Shown here in pieces: positions 18,351 to 25,506 of a DNA stretch of 64,000 bases. Numbering within the stretch: position 1 is the stretch's first letter; the number at the start of each line of letters is the position of its first letter. The translations under genes were made by a program, and so were the position numbers. This DNA comes from Microbulbifer aggregans (GTDB lineage Bacteria > Pseudomonadota > Gammaproteobacteria > Pseudomonadales > Cellvibrionaceae). The notes under the pieces are model-generated. The model worked only from the letters and a program-made list of their open reading frames with translations, was not told where the DNA came from and did not search any database. The DNA is taken from the NCBI RefSeq assembly GCF_020524005.1, contig NZ_JAIVKK010000004.1, forward strand, positions 310,001 through 374,000, read 5' to 3'.

Positions 18351-20417
18351 ATGAAAATGTTATCAATGCTGAGCGCCGCGGTGGTTACCGGTGCGATTGC
18401 TGCGATGAGCGTGCTGCCGACGCCGGCAGTCGCGAAAGAAAAGGCAGACAAGCCGTTTGCCAGCCTGGGCGAAATGCCGGTTCCGTTTGAAGACCTGTTC
18501 CGCCCGGTGGCCTACACCAATATCCGTATTTCCCCGGACGGCCGCTATTTCGCCGCCGGTCGCATGCGTGAAGATGGTATGACCGATGGCCTGATCATCG
18601 ACCGCCGCACCATGGAGATCAAATCCACCCTGCAGATGTCTGGCGACGTCGGTGTCAGTGCGATCCGCTGGGCGAACAAAGAGCGGGTACTGTTCAGCTT
18701 CACCACGAAGTCTGCGGTCGCGGAAGATGCAAGTACCTCGCAGATTGCCGGCATGAACGTCGACGGTTCGCGCAAGGAAATCATTTTTACCGGCACCAGC
18801 GATTACGGCGGCGGTGAAGGTGCCGCGCTGGCCGGCAAGATCGACGACAAGCACTACCGCATCGAGGTGTACCCGTCTGGTAGCTCCCTGAACTTTCCGC
18901 TGAAGTATATTTACAAGCTGAATATCTACACCGGCAAGACCACCCGTATCGCCCGTTCTCCGATCCGTATGGGTCGCCCGGTGATGGACAAGAACGGTGA
19001 AATCACCCACTGGGTAGGCAAACTCCCGGACGACTTCGATGCGACCGTCGTTGCCACCAAAAATGCCGGCGGCGATTGGGACGAGACCGTATTCCACAAT
19101 AAGGACGGTTTCTTCGAGCCTATGGGCTGGACCAAAGACGAAGACTGGATGTGGTACACCGATACGATCGAGGCACCCACCAAAGGTCTGTACCGCTACA
19201 ACGTGAAAACCGGTGAGAAGAAGCTGGTTTACCGTCACCCGAAAGTGGACTACGACCGCATCTTCAATGATGACGACGGCAACCCCTGGGGTGCACTGGT
19301 CAACTACGACTACCCGGTTGTTGTGTACATCGACGAAGATAACCACTACGCCAAGACACACAAGCGCCTGCAGGGAACCTTCCCCAACAAGCACATCCAG
19401 ATTCTCAACCGTACCAGCGATGGCAACGAGTGGGTGGTGCATGTGGGCGACGACCGTGCACCGGGCAAATACTACGTGTACAACCAGTTTGACGGCGCGC
19501 TGAAGTTCCTCGCCAACCAGGCGGACTGGATCGACCCGGCGAAGATTCCGGCTACCCACCCGGTGCGCTTCAACGCCCGTGACGGTCTGGAAATAAATGG
19601 TTACCTCACCCTGCCGGTGAACAAGGAAGCGAAAAAGCTGCCGCTGATCATCCTGCCACACGGCGGTCCGCACGGCCCGCGTGACTACTGGGGCTACAAC
19701 AAGGAACGCGTCGTGTTCGCCAACGCCGGCTACGCCGTGATGCACGTGAACTATCGCGGTTCCGGTGGCTACGGTCGCGACTTCCTGTTCGACTGGTACG
19801 GTCACTGGGGCATGGAAATGCAGGATGACCTGACTGACGCAACCCACTGGGCAATCCAGGCTGGCATTGCGGATCCGGATCGCATCTGTATCTACGGCGC
19901 TTCCTACGGTGGCTACGCGGCTATGCAGGGTGTTACCAAAGAGCCGGACCTCTACCAGTGTGGCATCGGCTACGTTGGCGTATACGACATGGAGATCTTC
20001 AGTACCCACGGCGATATCCGCCTGCGCAAGGCTGGCCGCAAGTACCTGGCAGAAGCCACCGGTACTGACCCGGAAGTACACCGCCAGCGTTCCCCGGCGC
20101 GCAATGCCGAGCGCATCAAGGCACCGGTATTCCTGGTGCAGGGTGCCCGCGACGTACGTGTACCCATCGAACACTACTGGGCCATGCGCGATGCACTGGA
20201 GAAGCAGGATCACGCACTGGAAACCCTGGTCGCCCCACGCGCTTTCCACGGCGCCCGTGAGAAGAACAGCCAGAAAGAAATCTACTGCCGCATGATCGAC
20301 TTCTTCAATCGCCACATTGGCGATGGCAAGCCCACCGATGCACCGGCCAACGACTGTGTACCGGAAGGTGCCCACGGTCTTGAATACAAATTCTACGACG
20401 AGGTGAAACGTGGTTAA
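18351..20417 (+). CDS. S9-family (prolyl oligopeptidase-like) peptidase, secreted
   Basis: 688 residues. A signal peptide (about 1-28, ending AVAKE) sends it to the periplasm. A beta-propeller (about 45-400) is followed by an alpha/beta hydrolase domain: HGGPHGP oxyanion region, nucleophile Ser518 in GASYGG, Asp601 in GARDVRVP and His633 in AFHGARE. This is the S9 triad. It should cut short peptides, probably those brought in by the receptor encoded upstream. AGGAG ribosome site eight bases before the ATG. The next gene overlaps its end by eight bases. Confidence 0.92.
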   Translation: MKMLSMLSAAVVTGAIAAMSVLPTPAVAKEKADKPFASLGEMPVPFEDLFRPVAYTNIRISPDGRYFAAGRMREDGMTDGLIIDRRTMEIKSTLQMSGDVGVSAIRWANKERVLFSFTTKSAVAEDASTSQIAGMNVDGSRKEIIFTGTSDYGGGEGAALAGKIDDKHYRIEVYPSGSSLNFPLKYIYKLNIYTGKTTRIARSPIRMGRPVMDKNGEITHWVGKLPDDFDATVVATKNAGGDWDETVFHNKDGFFEPMGWTKDEDWMWYTDTIEAPTKGLYRYNVKTGEKKLVYRHPKVDYDRIFNDDDGNPWGALVNYDYPVVVYIDEDNHYAKTHKRLQGTFPNKHIQILNRTSDGNEWVVHVGDDRAPGKYYVYNQFDGALKFLANQADWIDPAKIPATHPVRFNARDGLEINGYLTLPVNKEAKKLPLIILPHGGPHGPRDYWGYNKERVVFANAGYAVMHVNYRGSGGYGRDFLFDWYGHWGMEMQDDLTDATHWAIQAGIADPDRICIYGASYGGYAAMQGVTKEPDLYQCGIGYVGVYDMEIFSTHGDIRLRKAGRKYLAEATGTDPEVHRQRSPARNAERIKAPVFLVQGARDVRVPIEHYWAMRDALEKQDHALETLVAPRAFHGAREKNSQKEIYCRMIDFFNRHIGDGKPTDAPANDCVPEGAHGLEYKFYDEVKRG

Positions 20418-20925
20418 GCAAGTGATCGCCGCCGCTTCCCTGCTCGTGGCCAGCCAGGCATTCAGCCTGGACTGGCAGCGCCCGGACTGCTCCACTTTTG
20501 ACAGCTTCAGCGAGTGCCGCAATGCCGAGCGCAACGGCTACCGCCAGCAGAAACAGCAGGAGTTCCGAGAAAAAGGGTTGTCCTTCTGGTACTACGAACG
20601 CCCGGATTTTTCTGATAACAAGAAAATCAAAAAAGCGCTCAAAGACAAAGTAGAAGGTGCGCTGTTCTTTTCATTCAATGTTGAGCGGGACGGCAGTGTT
20701 TCCAGCGTTGTACTGAAAGAAAAAACCAGTGAAGAAGTTCAGGTGTTCGCTGCACCGATTCTGGCGGCCATGAAAAACTGGCAGTTTGTGCCCTCTGAAA
20801 AAAACTGGCCAAACCAGGAGTGGCGCTTTCAGTTCTACTACGAAGCTGAACAGTGCGAAGAAGGCAAAGATGACGACGAAGCAAAAAAAGAAGCGTGTAT
20901 GAACGCGGAGCAATCCGCGAGCTGA
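20410..20925 (+). CDS. Small secreted protein with TonB C-terminal-like fold
   Basis: 171 residues with a GTG start that overlaps the peptidase gene by eight bases. A signal peptide runs to about residue 19 (SQAFS). The middle (about 80-145) reads as a TonB C-terminal-like domain: GALFFSFNVERDGSV, a helix VFAAPILAAMKNWQF, and a final strand WRFQFYYE. There is no membrane anchor or proline-rich spacer, so it is not a working TonB by itself. The tail is Glu/Lys-rich with one Cys pair. It may assist the neighbouring receptor or peptidase in the periplasm (inference). Confidence 0.65.
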   Translation: MVKQVIAAASLLVASQAFSLDWQRPDCSTFDSFSECRNAERNGYRQQKQQEFREKGLSFWYYERPDFSDNKKIKKALKDKVEGALFFSFNVERDGSVSSVVLKEKTSEEVQVFAAPILAAMKNWQFVPSEKNWPNQEWRFQFYYEAEQCEEGKDDDEAKKEACMNAEQSAS

Positions 20926-20989
20926 CACGCTGATAAAAATTTTCTCTGGATCGGGAAAGCCCAACAGCGGTTCGCCGCTGATACCCCCC

Positions 20990-21021
20990 AAAAAAGCCCG
21001 GTATGGATACCGGGCTTTTTT
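20990..21021. terminator. Bidirectional rho-independent terminator
   Basis: A nine-pair stem GCCCGGTAT / ATACCGGGC with a two-base loop has A residues before it and T residues after it. It ends the envelope cluster on the plus strand and could also serve the permease gene on the minus strand. Confidence 0.9.
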
Positions 21022-21069
21022 GTGCCTGGCAGTTTTTATATCAGGCAGCGAGGGCGTTTCTCTGGATAT

Positions 21070-22230
21070 TCAGCTCGCAGGCACAGCAAATGCGGTAACA
21101 AAGCCCAGTATGGCTGCCACGACAATGAAGAAGGCGCGCTGCGTCGCGGTCTTACTGATACTGATAGCTACCAGGCATTGCAGCAGGTAGTAAAAGGCGA
21201 ATGCCCGGGATGCTAAAGCCACGATCTGCATGGTATCAGCGGTCCAGGTCAGCGCGATGGCACCGATACCGACCAGTACGGTAGCAAAGCGCAGTTTGAG
21301 CTGGTGGTGGGTGACTTCCTCAAGGTTGCCGGTGGCGGCCAGGGTATCGGCGACGGCAGCGGAAAACTGGCTCATTGCCGCGGCAATTACCAGTGGTGCG
21401 ACCAGTAGCGGCGATGCAGCGGCTGCGAGGTGCAGCAGGCTGTTATCATCGTACTTCCCGTTCAATGTATGCACGAGTGGCAGTGCCACCGCAATAAACA
21501 CCAGATATACGCCCGTGGAAATCAGCTGTGACCAGCGGGAGGCGCGTATACGGGTATCGGTATCAAACGTATCCTCCAGGTAGCGGGTGGTTTCAAATCC
21601 TTGTACCACGATCAACGTGCCGGCCACGATTGTCAGAACTTCCCACACACTGTGATGCTTTGCTTTGAAAAGTGTCATACCCGCCGGTGATCGCCACGCA
21701 TTCAGGTCGTAAAGAGCGAACCCTCCTATCAAGAGCACAATGATCACCAGCGTGACCAGCAGTGCTACACCTTCCAGGGATGCGAGGCCTGTCAGCCCGC
21801 GTATTACGCCGACAGCCATAATAAAAAGAATGACTGCGGTGGTTAGCAGATCTTCATTGAAATTTTTGTCGAGGTGCAGGCTGCCGAGGACGAATGCAGA
21901 GAGAATGTGCAGGTAGAGACATACCGAGATAACGTAGGCGAGTACGAGTGCCAGGTCGGAACTGCGTTCGAACGCCAGTGTGGATTCCTTTGGATCACTT
22001 CGCAGGGCCGGTTCTGCATGCCGGATATTGAAGCGGATCACGTGGCCCACGCAGTACGCTATAGCGCAAACAATTGCCATCGCCAGTCCCGCGTACATAC
22101 CGACTGCGCCTGAGAGAATCGGCACCATAACCAGAAACCCGCTGCCGAATATCGATGCCAGTGGGGTGGAAATCGCTTTCAGCAATGCGCGAGGGTTGCC
22201 GTGATGATTCAGCGCGGACTTGCGTTGCAT
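21070..22230 (-). CDS. APC-superfamily-like membrane permease
   Basis: 386 residues with about ten to eleven hydrophobic helices. The first, with a broken helix (STPLASIFGSGFLVMVPIL), and the sixth (VWEVLTIVAGTLIVVQGFETTRYL) resemble the APC/LeuT-like fold of amino-acid or related solute transporters. The protein is shorter than most such permeases. The substrate cannot be told. The gene follows the secreted-protein gene by three bases, so the two form one transcription unit. No ATPase or regulator is nearby. Confidence 0.6.
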   Translation of the reverse strand: MQRKSALNHHGNPRALLKAISTPLASIFGSGFLVMVPILSGAVGMYAGLAMAIVCAIAYCVGHVIRFNIRHAEPALRSDPKESTLAFERSSDLALVLAYVISVCLYLHILSAFVLGSLHLDKNFNEDLLTTAVILFIMAVGVIRGLTGLASLEGVALLVTLVIIVLLIGGFALYDLNAWRSPAGMTLFKAKHHSVWEVLTIVAGTLIVVQGFETTRYLEDTFDTDTRIRASRWSQLISTGVYLVFIAVALPLVHTLNGKYDDNSLLHLAAAASPLLVAPLVIAAAMSQFSAAVADTLAATGNLEEVTHHQLKLRFATVLVGIGAIALTWTADTMQIVALASRAFAFYYLLQCLVAISISKTATQRAFFIVVAAILGFVTAFAVPAS

Positions 22231-22233
22231 CGA

Positions 22234-23022
22234 TCAGCGCTCTGCCGTTTTCATCGCTTCCTGCAGGGTTCCGTCCTGCATGGACCGAAAAAAGGTTTCG
22301 ATTTGCACGTTGACATTGCTGCTGGGGAATATCGTCGCTTTCCCGACACTTTCAAAAAGAAAGGACAGAAATATAGCTTGTGCAGGCGGCTCCAGTTGGT
22401 CGAGCAGGCTTCTCAGCCATACATTGTTGAGCTGCCGTGTTTGGCGGTCGATGGCATTCCTGTAGCGGTCGAAGACCGAAAATTTATCTGCATTCTCAGT
22501 AAAAAACTGCGCTGCAAGATCTTCTCCATGCAAAATAATGTACTTGCGAAACTGATCCTGGGTTTTGGCGGGTAAATCAGATTTCTGAATGTGGGCGTCT
22601 ACCAGCGCTACTTCCTTATCTGTTAACCCTTTTTCACGGAGCCGGTTTTTGTCGAAGTCATCGAAGGTTTTGGGGTGGAGGATGGTGGTGAGGTCCTGGG
22701 CTTTTATCCACCCTGGGTGGCGTTGCATATCGATTTGATAGGATGTCGCGGAAACCTTTTTCAGGCCGTATTCTTCAAGAAATGTAAGATCTTTGTTGAG
22801 GTCAATATAATCGGCGACCATCAGGAAGCGTAGTTGGGCGTCACGGGCATATTCCGGATCCAGAATGCGTTGCGGCTGCGACTTGATATCGTCCGTGTAA
22901 GTTTTGGCAAAAAAGTCTTTTATTTGTTGCGGCGTGTATTCGCTTTTGAAATGAAACGGCTCAGCGAAAGCTGCGTTCTGAACAAGCAGAACGGCAAGCA
23001 ATACGAGTTTGAACAGGCGCAT
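22234..23022 (-). CDS. Secreted protein of unknown function
   Basis: 262 residues with a signal peptide (about 1-20, ending AAFAE). The mature part is helical and charged, with YTPQQIKDFFAKTYTDDI near the start, FRKYIILHGEDLAAQFF in the middle, and a hydrophobic LDQLEPPAQAIFLSFLFESVG near 215-235. No family was recognised. It is three bases from the downstream permease gene, which suggests that it supports that transporter or its substrate in the periplasm, but this rests on position only. Confidence 0.55.
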   Translation of the reverse strand: MRLFKLVLLAVLLVQNAAFAEPFHFKSEYTPQQIKDFFAKTYTDDIKSQPQRILDPEYARDAQLRFLMVADYIDLNKDLTFLEEYGLKKVSATSYQIDMQRHPGWIKAQDLTTILHPKTFDDFDKNRLREKGLTDKEVALVDAHIQKSDLPAKTQDQFRKYIILHGEDLAAQFFTENADKFSVFDRYRNAIDRQTRQLNNVWLRSLLDQLEPPAQAIFLSFLFESVGKATIFPSSNVNVQIETFFRSMQDGTLQEAMKTAER

Positions 23023-23261
23023 GCGAGAAACCTTTGCGGGCGGGGGTTCCTGTAAGGTATCGCAAGAATTTCTGTGCGGCGTATTTGTCGTCGGATCAGG
23101 CGACAGAAATTCGCGTGAGTGACGTTAAACGTTTCTCTTTTGGATTACTCGAATGATTCAGTTGATGCGCTCTGTCAATATTCGAGAGACTTTGAGTGGG
23201 GATATAGAGTGCCGTCTCACCCGGCATTTAAAGAAATGCGCGGGCGAGTGGCGATGTGGAT

Positions 23262-23645
23262 TTACGCGGGCAGGCGGTGCAGCGCGCAGATCTTGTTGCC
23301 GGATGGGTCGCGCAGATAAGCGAGATACAGCTTCATACCGGAGCCTTCACGGGTACCCGGAGCGTCCTCACAGCTGGTACCGCCATTGGCCACACCCGCT
23401 GCATGCCAGGCGTCACCCTGCTCGGGGCTCTCTACGGTAAATCCGATGGTGCTGCCGTTGCCGCAGGAGGCCGGGTTTCCATCAATGGGTTTGGTGAGCG
23501 CGAATACACCGCTATCTGTAAAGTAGAAACAGCGGCCGTGTTCATCAAAGATACCGGGTTTGTAGCCAAGTGTTCCCAGAATGGCATCGTAAAAGGTTTT
23601 TGATTCCTGGATATCGTTGGCACCGAGCATTACATGGCTAAACAT
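23262..23645 (-). CDS. VOC-family (glyoxalase-like) protein
   Basis: 127 residues, a single VOC unit: MFSHVMLGANDIQESKTFYDAIL at the start is the first beta-alpha-beta piece, FYFTDSGVFAL the middle strand, and YLAYLRDPSGNKICALH the closing strand with its DP-x-GN motif. The His near residue 4 and the later Glu/His positions fit metal binding in some VOC proteins. The reaction is unknown. It stands alone, with a 239-base gap before it (23023-23261) in which nothing clear was seen. Confidence 0.8.
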   Translation of the reverse strand: MFSHVMLGANDIQESKTFYDAILGTLGYKPGIFDEHGRCFYFTDSGVFALTKPIDGNPASCGNGSTIGFTVESPEQGDAWHAAGVANGGTSCEDAPGTREGSGMKLYLAYLRDPSGNKICALHRLPA

Positions 23646-23794
23646 CGTGACTCCTTTGGTCTATTGCGTTTGTCGCGACGACAGCTTGCCGCGAACCAGA
23701 GCACGATGCTAGGCCAAAACGTTCCTGTTGTGTATCGCTTTGCTGGCCAGGCTCGCGCGGGAAAGAGCTTCGTTGGATTGTTGCAGTGGCTGGA

Positions 23795-25168
23795 TTAGCC
23801 CAGTTTTCCCTCCAGCACCTGCTTGTACACCTGGCCAGCTTCAGAGCCGAATTCCTGCGCGTGAGGGTTCATATAACCGCATATCATAAAGGCCAGGTGA
23901 CGTTCTTTCTTGATATTCCACAAGTCGGCCATCCAGTTCCAGATGACGCCTTCAACCAGAGAATAGGCTTCGTAGCGATCATTTTTGTCGCTGGCAAGCT
24001 GCTCATAGGCCGAAACAAAATTCAGCCACTCCTGAAATTCTACGGATCCCGCCTGTAGCTGCTTCGAGGCTTGCCGCCGGTAGATGGAGCGCGCTTGATA
24101 GCGCAGTCGGTTTAACGCATCGTCGCCAGGTGTAGACATGGCTGTTGAGAGGGGGCTGTTTTCACAGGCAGCGGTTAAGGACTGCTCAATTTTCGCGATG
24201 GCCGCTTCCGGGTTGCGGCAATGCAATGTCTGTGCGCGTGATTTCCAGGCGGCAAGTTGGTCCGGCGATAGCAGAATGTTGGCTGAACCAATTTCCGGGT
24301 CCAGCAGTTTGCCAGTAAGGGCGGATTGGACAAGCCTCGGCTTTAGCTCGGCAGGGTCACCTCTGTCCCCGGCCGCATCTTCGGTAGCTTTACTGAAGGG
24401 CAGTTGTGACAACCAGCGAGGGCAGCCACACTCCAGCCAGAGAAAGAAATAGCTAAACGGATCGACCCGCCTGGTTTTCATATGCCGGTGGTAGCTGAGT
24501 TCAATGAGAGTAGCCAGCGGCAGTCGCCATTTCTTTCGCCACTTGTTGCTGATGCTTGCCACTTTTTTCCAGTCTTGTTCGCCAAGCGCCTGAGCCAGTA
24601 GGCGCGCGAAACAAAAGCGGACCATCGGGAGAGGTACGCATTCTTTCCTGAGATAAAAGAGTGTGTCCAACTGCCTTTCGAGTTCGTCGGGTGCGCCATC
24701 CGTATTCAGTACTGCATGGAGCAGCATATCACCGCTGGTGATTCTGCCTTTTTCACGCTCAATTTTGCGAAGCAGCCAGCTGAGAATTTTTTTTCGTTTT
24801 TCTGCGGAAATATGCGGTTTTCTGAGCAGGGCCCGATAACCATTGAACGCAGCGCCGGCGCGAATGGCGTGTCCATTTACTCGCAGAATTAAAAAGCTGA
24901 GGTAATAGCTCGGGATAATCCAGCCTGCGGCGATAGGTGCCTTTATCCAGATGGATGGGAATAGAAAGAATACAATTGCGACGAGAGCGGCCACGCTGCC
25001 CGGGTTGTCGTAGGGCCTGAAAATCAGGAACGTGATTACGGCAAGCACCCAGACGAAAAAGCCCAGTATCCGCGCTTGCGATGAGGCTTTTTGCCCTTTG
25101 TGTTCGCTGCTGTTGTATGCCCGCAAAGCAAAGATCAGGACCCAGAATAAGATGAACAGAATATGCAT
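23795..25168 (-). CDS. Membrane protein of an Hsp70/J-like operon
   Basis: 457 residues from the ATG that overlaps the previous stop as TGATG. Four membrane helices fill about residues 1-105 (HILFILFWVLIFALRA, FFVWVLAVITFLIF, a third ending PSIWI, and IIPSYYLSFLIL). The remaining ~350 residues are cytosolic, helical and basic, with LLRKIEREKGRITSGDMLLHAV and a Trp-rich WNWMADLWNIKKE near the end. No family was recognised. Coupled translation with the J-like and Hsp70 genes suggests that it anchors the chaperone at the membrane or is its client (inference). Confidence 0.6.
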   Translation of the reverse strand: MHILFILFWVLIFALRAYNSSEHKGQKASSQARILGFFVWVLAVITFLIFRPYDNPGSVAALVAIVFFLFPSIWIKAPIAAGWIIPSYYLSFLILRVNGHAIRAGAAFNGYRALLRKPHISAEKRKKILSWLLRKIEREKGRITSGDMLLHAVLNTDGAPDELERQLDTLFYLRKECVPLPMVRFCFARLLAQALGEQDWKKVASISNKWRKKWRLPLATLIELSYHRHMKTRRVDPFSYFFLWLECGCPRWLSQLPFSKATEDAAGDRGDPAELKPRLVQSALTGKLLDPEIGSANILLSPDQLAAWKSRAQTLHCRNPEAAIAKIEQSLTAACENSPLSTAMSTPGDDALNRLRYQARSIYRRQASKQLQAGSVEFQEWLNFVSAYEQLASDKNDRYEAYSLVEGVIWNWMADLWNIKKERHLAFMICGYMNPHAQEFGSEAGQVYKQVLEGKLG

Positions 25169-25506
25169 CAGGCCACTCCGAAATGCTCGCGCCACTGTTC
25201 GGCGGTGACGGCCTTTTCGCTCTGTTCCTCACAGGCGGGTACCGGTGGTAAGTACCAGAATTCGGCCAACAGGCGCCGCTCCGGATCAATCAAGACAGCC
25301 TGTGCTTCCCGAATGAGAAACTCATCTCGTTGCATGACGCCCACTGGGGTGGAGTATTCGCCAGCGCCATCCAGCTGCAGGGTCAACTTGCCCGCGAGAT
25401 CGCGGGCTGCCCGGTTTACATCATTCAGGCTTGCCGCTGGCGTCAGCTGCAAAACCCAGAATGGCCAGCCTGAGGCCGCGGGATTGTTAAAAAACGCCGG
25501 AATCAT
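25168..25506 (-). CDS. J-domain-like protein without HPD
   Basis: 112 residues. The ATG at 25506 follows GAGGAT and overlaps the end of the Hsp70 gene by 20 bases; the longer frame to 25617 lies inside that gene and was not used. The fold resembles a J domain: WPFWVLQLTPAASLNDVNRA for helix I, and REAQAVLIDPERRLLAEFW for the later helices. The HPD tripeptide that triggers Hsp70 ATPase is absent from the loop. It is probably a specialised partner of the Hsp70 encoded upstream. The J-like call is by eye. Confidence 0.55.
   Translation of the reverse strand: MIPAFFNNPAASGWPFWVLQLTPAASLNDVNRAARDLAGKLTLQLDGAGEYSTPVGVMQRDEFLIREAQAVLIDPERRLLAEFWYLPPVPACEEQSEKAVTAEQWREHFGVA

Noticed and set aside
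18363-20534. Long open frame on the minus strand across the S9 peptidase gene
   Set aside because: It mirrors the S9 gene, whose domains, triad and ribosome site are clear. In GC-biased coding DNA the antisense frame often stays open; its translation has no domain pattern.
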